Below are positions 26,755 through 34,571 of a DNA stretch of 64,000 bases, one piece after another. Under the pieces are notes generated by a model. The model saw nothing but the letters and a program-made list of their open reading frames with translations. It was not told the origin of the DNA and searched no databases. The stretch covers positions 2,294,001 through 2,358,000 of the forward strand of contig OY969722.1 in the NCBI GenBank assembly GCA_963702165.1, in the 5' to 3' direction. This DNA is from Terrimesophilobacter sp963702165 (GTDB taxonomy: Bacteria; Actinomycetota; Actinomycetes; Actinomycetales; Microbacteriaceae). The position numbers and the translations under genes were made by a program. Every line of letters starts with the position of its first letter. Position 1 is the first letter of the stretch.

Positions 26755-28009
26755 CTACTCGTCGGCGACGCGAGAGGCGATGTCGGTGCGGTACTGGCCG
26801 CCCTCCAACTCGATCGCGTCAAGCGCCAGGTACGCGCGCGAGCGAGCCTCGGTGAAGTCGCTGCCGAGGGCGACAACGTTCAGCACGCGCCCACCTATGG
26901 CCATGAGCGTCTCGTCGATCAGCGAGGTCGCCGCGTGCAGCACGTGCACACCGTGGATCGCCTCTGCTGTCTCAATGCCGGTGATCGCGCGTCCGGTCGG
27001 GGCGCCCTCCGGATACCCCTCGCTGGCGAGCACAACGCTCACCGCGACATCGTCCGAGAACTCGGGCGGCGGCACAGAACCCAGCCTCCCGGTCGCTGCG
27101 GCGAACAACAGTTCGCTGAGCGGCGTGACAAGGCGGGGCAGCACGACCTGGGTCTCCGGGTCACCGAAGCGCGCATTGAACTCGATCACGCGCACGCCCG
27201 CATCGGTCACGATGAGGCCGCAGTAGAGCAGTCCGATGAACGGCGTCTGCTCCTCGGCGAGCTGGCGCACCGTCGGCAGCGCGACCGTCTCCACGATCTC
27301 GTCGACGAAGCCATCCGGCAGCCACGGCAACGGCGAGTACGCGCCCATGCCGCCGGTGTTCGGCCCGCGGTCGTCGTCGAGCAGGCGCTTGTAGTCCTGC
27401 GCGGGCGAGAGCGGCAGCACGTTGTGCCCGTCGGACAGCACGAACAGCGAGACCTCCTGGCCGGCGAGGAACTCCTCCACCAGCACCGGTCCGTGCCCGA
27501 GCCAGAACTCGGCGTGCGCGACAGCGGCGTCGCGATCCTCGGTGACCAGCACACCCTTGCCCGCCGCGAGCCCGTCGGCCTTCACCACGTACGGCGCGCC
27601 GAACTCGTCGAGAGCAGCAATCGGCTTCCTCGAGTGTCCCCGACCTCGTCGCGCGTCCGGTCGGTACCCCCGCGGCGTCCATGATCCGCTTCGCGAACGC
27701 CTTGCTGCCCTCCAGCTCGGCTGCCGCCTTGCCCGGCCCGAACACGGCGATGCCGCGCTGACGGATGGCGTCGGCAACGCCCGCCACCAGCGGCGCCTCC
27801 GGACCGATCACGACCAGCTCGATGTCGTTGTCGAGGGCGAAGTCGGCGACGACCGCCGCGTTCGTCGTGTCGAGCGCGATCACCGGCACCACCGCGGCGA
27901 TGCCGGCGTTGCCGGGGGCCGCGATGATCTCGTGGTCCGCTTCCTCGTTCACGAGGGAGGTGATGATGGCATGCTCGCGCGCGCCGGAGCCGATGACGAG
28001 GATTCGCAC
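26755..28009 (-). pseudogene. purD: Phosphoribosylamine--glycine ligase, one frameshift
   Basis: ATP-grasp ligase making GAR from phosphoribosylamine and glycine. From GTG 28009: MRILVIGSGAREHAIITSLV, VVIGPEAPLVAGVADAIRQR, GSKAFAKRIMDAAGVPTGRA; after a one-base shift near 27620 it continues with YVVKADGLAAGKGVLVTEDR, RGPNTGGMGAYSPLPWLPDG and VIEFNARFGDPETQVVLPRL. Full length about 418 codons. Sequence error is probable given the surrounding pattern. Divergent from the sterol-carrier-like gene; both have leaderless -10 boxes in the 59-base gap. Confidence 0.9.
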
Positions 28010-28015
28010 CCTGAC

Positions 28016-28021
28016 AGGTTA
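28016..28021 (-). promoter_or_regulatory. Probable leaderless promoter -10 box (purD)
   Basis: TAACCT on the minus strand, then GTCAGG, then the purD GTG at 28009. Confidence 0.5.
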
Positions 28022-28056
28022 CCCGGCACGCTCTGGCGAGGCTCGGGGCACCCGTC

Positions 28057-28062
28057 TACCGT
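28057..28062 (+). promoter_or_regulatory. Probable leaderless promoter -10 box (sterol-carrier-like gene)
   Basis: TACCGT, then TGAGGG, then ATG at 28069. The GAGGG is too close to the start for a good ribosome binding site. Confidence 0.4.
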
Positions 28063-28068
28063 TGAGGG

Positions 28069-28452
28069 ATGACGAAAGGCAGAATCGTCGCGATAGTCGG
28101 TGAGGCGTCGATCCGCAAGGTTCGCGAAGAGGGCGCGGGCGGCGACCGCGACGCGACCGCGATGGCGGTGCGCTACCTGCTGCAGCTGCTCGCCGACCGC
28201 GCACCGGGCAACTCGGTTGAAGTTCGCGTGCCGCCGTATGGCGCGATCCAGTGCATCGAGGGTCCCGGCCACACGCGCGGCACCCCGCCGAACGTCGTCG
28301 AAACCGACCCCTCCACCTGGATCGCGCTCGCGACCGGCTCGCTGGCGTGGGATTCGGCGCTCGCGGAGGGCGCGGTGTCGGCATCCGGTTCCCGCGCGTC
28401 CACCGTGGCCGAGCAGCTGCCGTTGGACTGGAACAGCAACCCGGTCACCTGA
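28069..28452 (+). CDS. Sterol-carrier-family protein (SCP_3-like)
   Basis: A 127-residue protein of the bacterial SCP-orthologue family that is widespread in actinobacteria next to purine genes. Hallmarks are MAVRYLLQLLADRAPGNSVE, VRVPPYGAIQCIEGPGHTRG and TPPNVVETDPSTWIALATGS. SCP folds bind hydrophobic molecules, but the ligand in this group is unknown. It sits between divergent purD and the purF direction, the usual actinobacterial arrangement. Confidence 0.88.
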   Translation: MTKGRIVAIVGEASIRKVREEGAGGDRDATAMAVRYLLQLLADRAPGNSVEVRVPPYGAIQCIEGPGHTRGTPPNVVETDPSTWIALATGSLAWDSALAEGAVSASGSRASTVAEQLPLDWNSNPVT

Positions 28453-28457
28453 CACAG

Positions 28458-28566
28458 GCAACCCCTGTTGTGCAGGACATCCGGTCGCAAATGGGCCCGG
28501 ATCGCCGAGAACACCGCTCCGACGGCGGGAATGTCCTGCATAACGAGGGGTCTCCTGCATAACAGG
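28458..28566. repeat. Intergenic inverted repeat, family C copy 1
   Basis: ACCCCTGTTGTGCAGGACAT at the left faces TCCTGCATAACGAGG and TCCTGCATAACAGG at the right. The related copy is 33198-33328. It fills the gap between the SCP-like and small membrane protein genes. Confidence 0.85.
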
Positions 28567-28618
28567 TCGCCGGCGGCAGAGCGGTCCGCGGCGCTCGCCC
28601 ATGGGAGAGAATGGGAAC

Positions 28619-29002
28619 GTGAGCGACGACAAGCATGAGCAGGAGACCCCGACACCGGTGACCATCCGCCGGGCGCCCAAGGTCCCTGTCTTCCTCGTCG
28701 CCGGCGGCGCCATCGGCCTCCTCGTGACCCTGCTCCTGGTGTCGCTGTTCCCGGCGGACAAGGAGATCGGCTACACCGCGACCGTCGGATTCTTCAGCCT
28801 GTACGGCATCCCGATCGGCGTTGCGGTCGGTGCGATTGTCGCTCTCATCCTCGATCGGCGCGCCTCCAAGCGCGCCGGCACGGCCACGGCACGACACCTC
28901 GAGGTGCGTCCGGATGCCGTCGCCGACGAACCGCAGGCAGCCCCGGCCAAGGAGAACCCAGGTCCGGAGGCCGACGGGAGCGCCACGGACTCCGCCCGAT
29001 AA
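28619..29002 (+). CDS. Small two-helix membrane protein
   Basis: An unrecognised 127-residue membrane protein. A short hydrophilic N-terminus leads into two helices (FLVAGGAIGLLVTLLLVSLF and FFSLYGIPIGVAVGAIVALI) followed by a polar, Ala/Pro/Glu-rich tail of about 45 residues. GTG at 28619 was chosen for the GGGAGAG upstream; an ATG at 28601 is possible. It precedes purF by 48 bases and similar small membrane proteins are often found beside actinobacterial purF, which supports its reality but not a function. Confidence 0.7.
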   Translation: MSDDKHEQETPTPVTIRRAPKVPVFLVAGGAIGLLVTLLLVSLFPADKEIGYTATVGFFSLYGIPIGVAVGAIVALILDRRASKRAGTATARHLEVRPDAVADEPQAAPAKENPGPEADGSATDSAR

Positions 29003-29050
29003 ACTTGTGCTGCGCACGAACTCAAGCACCAAACGAAAGTGGGACCCGCA

Positions 29051-30586
29051 TTGGCCGGTGGCGATGGCCGACTGAGTCACGACCTTCTCCCCGGGGAGAA
29101 GGGCCCACAAGACGCCTGCGGCGTCTTCGGCGTGTGGGCACCCGGTGAGGAAGTCGCCAAGCTCAGCTACTTCGGCTTGTACGCGCTGCAGCATCGCGGC
29201 CAGGAGTCGGCGGGCATCGCCTCGAGTGATGGCACCAAGATCCTCGTCTACAAGGACATGGGCCTGGTCTCTCAGGTGTTCAACGAGAGCTCGCTCAACA
29301 CTCTGACCGGACACCTCGCGATCGGCCACACCCGCTACTCGACGACCGGCTCCTCGAGCTGGCAGAACGCCCAGCCGACCCTCGGCCGCACGGTCAGCGG
29401 AACCGTCGCGCTCGGCCACAACGGCAACCTCACTAACACCGCCGAACTGCTGCAGCTCGTGCACGAGCGGCATCCGGAGATCGACGGCGAACTGGCGCGC
29501 GGCAACACGACCGATACCGCGGTGGTCACCGCGCTGCTCGCCGGCGACCTCGACCACACCCTCGAGGCCACAGCGCTCGAGGTGCTGCCGCGACTGCGCG
29601 GTGCCTTCTGCCTGGTCTTCATGGACGAGACCACGCTGTACGCCGCGCGCGACCCGCAGGGCGTCCGCCCGCTCGTGCTCGGCCGGCTCGAACGCGGCTG
29701 GGTGGTCGCTAGTGAGACCGCGGCGCTCGACATCGTCGGCGCGAGCTTCGTCCGCGAGGTCGAGCCGGGCGAGTTGATCGCGATCGATGAGAACGGGTTG
29801 CGCTCGAAGCGTTTCGCCGAGACCCAGCGCGCCGGATGCGTGTTCGAGTACGTCTACCTGGCGCGTCCGGACACCACGATCGCCGGGCGCGGTGTCTACG
29901 AGTCCCGCGTCGAGATGGGCCGTCAGCTTGCGCGTGAGCACCCGGCAGAGGCGGACCTGGTCATCCCCACCCCGGAGTCCGGCACACCGGCTGCGATCGG
30001 GTACGCGGAAGCCTCAGGCATCCCGTACGGGCAGGGTCTGGTGAAGAACGCGTACGTCGGACGCACCTTCATCCAGCCATCGCAGACGATCAGGCAGCGC
30101 GGCATCAAGCTCAAACTGAACCCGCTCAAGGAAGTCATCAAGGGCAAGCGCCTGATCGTCGTGGACGACTCGATCGTGCGCGGGAACACCCAGCGTGCGC
30201 TCGTCGCGATGCTGCGCGAGGCAGGCGCGGCGGAGGTGCACGTGCGCATCTCGAGCCCGCCGATCACCTGGCCGTGCTTCTACGGCATTGACTTCGCAAC
30301 CCGGGCCGAACTGCTCGCGACCGGCCTCGGCGTTGACGAGGTGCGGCAGGCCATCGGCGCCGACAGCCTCGGCTACCTGTCGGAGGACGGGATGATCGGA
30401 GCGACCCAGCAGCCGCGGGAGAGCCTCTGCACGGCGTGCTTCACCGGCAACTATCCGATCCCGATTCCCGACTCCAACCTGCTCGGAAAGAACATGCTCG
30501 ACCACTCCAACGGACTCGACCCCAGCCCCGACGCCGAACTCTCCGGACTCGTCTACGGCGACCCCGGCCGTCAGGAGGGCCCGTGA
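29051..30586 (+). CDS. purF: Amidophosphoribosyltransferase
   Basis: First committed step of purine synthesis: PRPP plus glutamine to phosphoribosylamine. The N-terminal glutaminase has a short propeptide and then CGVFGVWAPGEEVAKLSYFG, whose cysteine becomes the N-terminal nucleophile after cleavage; YALQHRGQESAGIA and GHNGNLTN follow. The C-terminal PRTase has VVDDSIVRGNTQRA, the PRPP loop. FeS-type cysteines appear in PPITWPCFYGIDF and ESLCTACFTGNYP. TTG 29051 is chosen (AGTGGGA upstream); GTG 29039 is an alternative. Its stop overlaps the purM start. Confidence 0.95.
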   Translation: MAGGDGRLSHDLLPGEKGPQDACGVFGVWAPGEEVAKLSYFGLYALQHRGQESAGIASSDGTKILVYKDMGLVSQVFNESSLNTLTGHLAIGHTRYSTTGSSSWQNAQPTLGRTVSGTVALGHNGNLTNTAELLQLVHERHPEIDGELARGNTTDTAVVTALLAGDLDHTLEATALEVLPRLRGAFCLVFMDETTLYAARDPQGVRPLVLGRLERGWVVASETAALDIVGASFVREVEPGELIAIDENGLRSKRFAETQRAGCVFEYVYLARPDTTIAGRGVYESRVEMGRQLAREHPAEADLVIPTPESGTPAAIGYAEASGIPYGQGLVKNAYVGRTFIQPSQTIRQRGIKLKLNPLKEVIKGKRLIVVDDSIVRGNTQRALVAMLREAGAAEVHVRISSPPITWPCFYGIDFATRAELLATGLGVDEVRQAIGADSLGYLSEDGMIGATQQPRESLCTACFTGNYPIPIPDSNLLGKNMLDHSNGLDPSPDAELSGLVYGDPGRQEGP

Positions 30587-31677
30587 GCGACGCCTACGCC
30601 GAAGCCGGCGTCGACACCCACGCGGGCGACCTCGCGGTCGAACTGATGAAGGCATCCATCGCCCGCACCCACGGGCCGCAGGTGCTCGGCGGTGTCGGCG
30701 GGTTCGCCGGACTGTTCGATGTCTCTGCACTGCGCTCGTTCCGGCATCCGCTGCTCGCCACCTCCACCGACGGTGTCGGCACCAAGGTCGCCATCGCCCA
30801 GGCGCTCGACAAGCACGACACCATCGGCCAGGACCTGGTCGGCATGGTCGTCGACGACATCATCGTGGTCGGCGCGAAGCCGCTGTTCATGACCGACTAC
30901 ATCGCGTGCGGCAAGGTCGTCCCGACCCGGATCGCGCAGATCGTCGCCGGGATCGCCGATGCCTGCGCGGCCACCGGCACCGCGCTGGTCGGCGGGGAGA
31001 CCGCGGAGCACCCTGGCCTGCTCGGCCCCGACGACTACGACGTCGCCGGCGCCGCAGTCGGCGCGGTGGAAGCGGATGCCGTGCTCGGCGCGGAACGCGT
31101 GCGCGACGGTGACGTCGTGATCGCGCTCGAATCCTCAGGGCTGCACTCCAACGGCTACTCCCTCGTCCGGCACATCCTGAAGCAGCGCGGTATCGGCTAC
31201 TCGGACACGTCCGACGACCTCGGCGGTGTTGTCGGCGAGGTCCTGCTGGAGCCGACGCGCCTGTACACCGGAGCGCTCTCCCGGCTGCTGGATGGCGCGG
31301 CAGGCGGGTCGGTGCATGCGCTCAGCCACGTCACGGGTGGCGGCATCGCCGCCAACCTCGCGCGCGTGCTGCCGGTGGGTTCCTGGGTGGAGGTCGACCG
31401 CTCGACCTGGACGCCGCATCCGGTGTTCCAGGTGCTCTCGGACTGGGCCGGCTCTACGCTTGCAAGCGCAGAGGGAACCTGGAACCTCGGCATCGGCATG
31501 TTCGCGATCGCGAGCCCGGATGCGGTCGATCAGGTCATCGCCGAACTCGACGGCCAGGGCATCCCTGGCTGGGTGGTCGGCGAAGTGTCGACGAGCGCGC
31601 GTGACTTCACGGGCTTCGAGCAGGGCGCCAAGGGTGTCGACGGGGGAGCAGTGCGGCTGGTCGGCAGCTACAGCTGA
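30583..31677 (+). CDS. purM: Phosphoribosylformylglycinamidine cyclo-ligase
   Basis: AIR synthase, closing the imidazole ring using ATP. The 364-residue protein contains LLATSTDGVGTKVAIAQALD, MVVDDIIVVGAKPLFMTDYI, ALVGGETAEHPG, ALESSGLHSNGYSLVR and VHALSHVTGGGIAANLARVL, all PurM signatures. GTG at 30583 overlaps the purF stop (GTGA), with AGGAGGG upstream, so purF-purM is a coupled operon. Confidence 0.96.
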   Translation: MSDAYAEAGVDTHAGDLAVELMKASIARTHGPQVLGGVGGFAGLFDVSALRSFRHPLLATSTDGVGTKVAIAQALDKHDTIGQDLVGMVVDDIIVVGAKPLFMTDYIACGKVVPTRIAQIVAGIADACAATGTALVGGETAEHPGLLGPDDYDVAGAAVGAVEADAVLGAERVRDGDVVIALESSGLHSNGYSLVRHILKQRGIGYSDTSDDLGGVVGEVLLEPTRLYTGALSRLLDGAAGGSVHALSHVTGGGIAANLARVLPVGSWVEVDRSTWTPHPVFQVLSDWAGSTLASAEGTWNLGIGMFAIASPDAVDQVIAELDGQGIPGWVVGEVSTSARDFTGFEQGAKGVDGGAVRLVGSYS

Positions 31678-31706
31678 CCGGCGGCGCGGTCCGTCTAGCG
31701 AAACCC

Positions 31707-31730
31707 GGTGGTCGAGCTTGTCGAGACGCC
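31707..31730. repeat. Short dispersed repeat, family F copy 1
   Basis: GGTCGAGCTTGTCGAGAC core, a short imperfect palindrome of a type common in Microbacteriaceae intergenic DNA. Related sequences at 49810-49833 and 59346-59385. Lies between convergent purM and the DUF3073 gene. Confidence 0.7.
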
Positions 31731-31751
31731 GGTCCTCGAACTGAACTGGCG

Positions 31752-31934
31752 TCAGGCGCCCTTGTTCTGCTCCGACGTGTACTCGTCTTCGGTGGCGTAG
31801 TCGGCCCACTTGTCGGCCTCGCCGCTCTGCCCGGCGAGCTCGCGCTCAAGCGCGTCGTAGTTCGTCTCGGGGCTGAAGTACTTCAACTCACGCGCCACTT
31901 TGGTGTGCTTGGCCTTCTGGCGACCACGTCCCAT
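31752..31934 (-). CDS. DUF3073 family protein
   Basis: A conserved 60-residue actinobacterial protein of unknown role. It starts MGRGRQKAKHTKVARELKYF, the basic signature of DUF3073, followed by SPETNYDALERELAG and a polar tail. ATG at 31934 is preceded by AAGGGGG. Single gene, convergent with purM. Confidence 0.92.
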   Translation of the reverse strand: MGRGRQKAKHTKVARELKYFSPETNYDALERELAGQSGEADKWADYATEDEYTSEQNKGA

Positions 31935-32051
31935 TGGGTGACCCCCTTTTGATTACAGGCTGAGCACGCTGAAGCTCAGAAAGTCTCTCCAAAACTAACT
32001 TCCAACTTTAGCACGCGGCCATTAGGGAAATCCCCGTCAGTCACGGACGGG

Positions 32052-32057
32052 TAACGT
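32052..32057 (+). promoter_or_regulatory. Probable leaderless promoter -10 box (FAD oxidoreductase)
   Basis: TAACGT, then AATGTT, then ATG at 32064. Confidence 0.5.
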
Positions 32058-32063
32058 AATGTT

Positions 32064-33158
32064 ATGCCCCCAATCCCGGCCAGGACATCCGTTGTCGTGA
32101 TCGGTGCTGGGCAGGCGGGGCTGTCCGTCTCCTACTACCTGAAACGCCTCGGTCTGCAGCCCGGTGTCGAGTTCGTTGTGCTCGATCGCGGGCCGGGAAC
32201 CGGCGGCGCCTGGCAGCACCGCTGGGAGGCCTTGCGCATCGGGTCAGCGCACCGCATCAACGACCTGCCCGGCATGGATGAACTCGGGCTGTCCTTCGAG
32301 ACGGCCGACCGCCAGCAGCCGGCGAAGACCGTCGTCTCCGACTACTACCGGCAGTACGAGGACTATTACGAGCTCGCCGTGGTGCGCCCCGCATCCGTCA
32401 ACGCGGTCTTCAATCGCGGCACAGAACTGGTCGTCGCGTACGACGCCGGCGGGCAGCTCGGCGAGGTGGTGACGGATGTCGTGGTCAACGCGACCGGGAC
32501 CTGGGGGTCGCCCTTCATCCCGTGGTACCCGGGCCTCGACAAGTTCGAGGGGCGCCTCGTGCACACGACCGACTACCAGTCCGCCGAGGACTTCCGCGGG
32601 CAGAGCGTCGCGGTCGTGGGCGGAGGCACCTCGGCGATCGGCTTCCTGATCGAACTGGAGAACGTGGCCGGTGAACTGACCTGGGTGACTCGCCGACCGG
32701 TGGAATTCCTCGACGAGGTGGAGCTCAGCCTCGAAGCGGGCGCGTCGGCGGTGGCGCAGCAGGACGAGGCCGCCCGGTCGGGACGCGCGCTACCGAGCAT
32801 CGTGAGCGGCACCGGGGTCCCGCGGACCAGGCGCATCCAGTCGGCGATCACCCGCGGTCTGCTCAAGGAGCGGCCGATGTTCTCCGCGATCGAACCGGAT
32901 GGCGTGCGGTTCGAGGACGGCAGTTTCCAGAAGGTGGATGCGATCCTGTTTGCCACCGGGTTCCGCCCCGAGCTGCGGCACCTGTCGCCGCTCAAGCTGC
33001 GCGAGAAGGCCGGCGGCGTCACGGTCGGCGGCGGCTCCTCCTGGAAGGACCCGCGGATCTTCTTCGCCGGCTACGGCCCGCAGGCGAGCACCATCGGAGC
33101 CAACCGGGCCGGTCGGCAGATCGCCCGCCAGGTCGTGGCGCTGCTGTCGAACCTCTGA
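32064..33158 (+). CDS. Flavin-containing monooxygenase-like oxidoreductase
   Basis: A 364-residue NAD(P)/FAD protein. The FAD motif VVVIGAGQAGLSVSYYLKRL is followed by GPGTGGAWQHRW, like flavin monooxygenases; the second dinucleotide motif SVAVVGGGTSAIGFL and the ATG-type ILFATGFRPEL are present, and FAGYGPQASTIGANRAGRQI closes the FAD site. The substrate is not evident. A single leaderless gene flanked by repeat C copy 2. Confidence 0.88.
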   Translation: MPPIPARTSVVVIGAGQAGLSVSYYLKRLGLQPGVEFVVLDRGPGTGGAWQHRWEALRIGSAHRINDLPGMDELGLSFETADRQQPAKTVVSDYYRQYEDYYELAVVRPASVNAVFNRGTELVVAYDAGGQLGEVVTDVVVNATGTWGSPFIPWYPGLDKFEGRLVHTTDYQSAEDFRGQSVAVVGGGTSAIGFLIELENVAGELTWVTRRPVEFLDEVELSLEAGASAVAQQDEAARSGRALPSIVSGTGVPRTRRIQSAITRGLLKERPMFSAIEPDGVRFEDGSFQKVDAILFATGFRPELRHLSPLKLREKAGGVTVGGGSSWKDPRIFFAGYGPQASTIGANRAGRQIARQVVALLSNL

Positions 33159-33197
33159 GCTCGAGACCGGGCCACCCGCCGGTCATCGAGCATGACG

Positions 33198-33328
33198 GCA
33201 ACCCCTGTTATGCAGGAGATCCCTCGTTGTGCAGGACACCTCGGCTCGTATGGCCCCGGATGCCCATGCCGAGGTGCTCGTGGGCGCAGAAGTCCTGCAC
33301 AACAGGGAAAGTCCTGCACAACAGGGAG
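33198..33328. repeat. Intergenic inverted repeat, family C copy 2
   Basis: Two CCTGTTATGCAGGA/CCTCGTTGTGCAGGA units on the left face two TCCTGCACAACAGG units on the right, with an inner CCTCGGC/GCCGAGG pair. Lies between convergent genes. Confidence 0.85.
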
Positions 33329-33338
33329 GCGCGACCCC

Positions 33339-34547
33339 TCAGGCGGCGGTGAACTCCCGCAGCCCGTCGAGCAGCCGAGCGATGTCCGACTCGTCCGTGT
33401 AGGGCGCAAGTCCGGCGCGCAGGCCGCCCTCGTCGCCCAGGCCCAACCGCCGCGACGCCTCGAGCGCGTAGAAGTTCGACGCGGGAGCATCAACGCCGCG
33501 CTGGGCGAGGAAACGGTAGGCGTCCGCGGCATCACGTCCGTCGAAGGTCATCAGCAGGGTCGGCGTGCGGTCGGCCGCGCGGGAGTGCACGGTGATCCCC
33601 GGCAGTTCCGCGATGCCGCGCTCGAGGGTGCCGAGCAGTTCATGCTCGTGCGCGTCCAGGCGGTGGAACGAGTCGACGAGGCGGTCGCGCCGAGCTCCCG
33701 GCCGTGGCCCGTCCACCCCGAGGTCGGCGAGGTAGTCGACCGCCGCCGCGACAGCGGCAAGCAGCTCGTACGGGAGCGTGCCGAACTCGAACCGCGCGGG
33801 CACCTCGTTGGTTGCAGGCAGCAGCTTGTCTGGCATGAGCGTGTCGAGCAGGTCGGGGGAGGCGGTGAGCGCACCGAGGTGCGGCCCGAGGAACTTGTAC
33901 GGAGAGCACGCGTAGAAGTCGGCGCCGAGCGATGTCAGGTCGACCGACTCGTGCGCCGTGTAGTGAACGCCGTCGACGTAGACGAGCGCACCGACGTCAT
34001 GGGCGGCGCGCGCGATTGCGGCGACCGGCGGCTTGGTGCCGATGAGGTTGGAGGCGGCGGTGACCGCCACCAGTCGGGTGCGCTCCGAGAGCACCGTGCC
34101 GATGTCGTCGAGTTCGGAGGTTGCGGGGTCGAAGTCGAGCCAGCGCACGGTCGCCCCGACACGCTCGGCCGCCTGCACCCACGGGCGCACGTTCGAGTCG
34201 TGGTCGAGGCGGGTGACGATGACCTCGTCGCCCGCTGACCAGGTGCGCGACAGCATCCGGGAGAAGTCGTACGCCAGCTGGGTTGCGCTGCGTCCGAAGA
34301 CGACGCCGCCCGGGTCGCCGCCGACGAGGTCCGCGATCGCTTGTCTGCCGGATGCGACCGCCGCCGCGGCGTTGCGTTCGCCTGGCGTTGTGTCCCCTTC
34401 GTTGGAGAGCGGAGCGCCGAGCGTTGCGGCGATCGCGTCGATCACCTGCCGGGGGGTCTGGGTGCCGCCGGGGCCGTCGAAGTGGGCCGAACCGGATGCG
34501 AGAGCGGGGAAGTCGGAGCGCACTGAGGCGACGTCGTACTGGGTCAC
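33339..34547 (-). CDS. Cysteine desulfurase-like aminotransferase class V protein
   Basis: A 402-residue PLP enzyme of fold type I, cysteine desulfurase-like subgroup. HFDGPGGTQTPRQVIDAI at the N-terminus, RLDHDSNVRPWVQAAERV and YVDGVHYTAHESVDLTSLGA (the Asp and His holding PLP) and YACSPYKFLGPHLGAL with the Schiff-base lysine are visible. No SUF/ISC partners are nearby, so Fe-S assembly is not supported; it may desulfurate, deselenate or lyase another substrate. GTG start with leaderless promoter. Confidence 0.88.
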   Translation of the reverse strand: MTQYDVASVRSDFPALASGSAHFDGPGGTQTPRQVIDAIAATLGAPLSNEGDTTPGERNAAAAVASGRQAIADLVGGDPGGVVFGRSATQLAYDFSRMLSRTWSAGDEVIVTRLDHDSNVRPWVQAAERVGATVRWLDFDPATSELDDIGTVLSERTRLVAVTAASNLIGTKPPVAAIARAAHDVGALVYVDGVHYTAHESVDLTSLGADFYACSPYKFLGPHLGALTASPDLLDTLMPDKLLPATNEVPARFEFGTLPYELLAAVAAAVDYLADLGVDGPRPGARRDRLVDSFHRLDAHEHELLGTLERGIAELPGITVHSRAADRTPTLLMTFDGRDAADAYRFLAQRGVDAPASNFYALEASRRLGLGDEGGLRAGLAPYTDESDIARLLDGLREFTAA

Positions 34548-34553
34548 ACGATC

Positions 34554-34559
34554 AACCTA
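34554..34559 (-). promoter_or_regulatory. Probable leaderless promoter -10 box (cysteine desulfurase-like gene)
   Basis: TAGGTT on the minus strand, then GATCGT, then GTG at 34547. Confidence 0.5.
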
Positions 34560-34571
34560 GCGACCTCGCTG

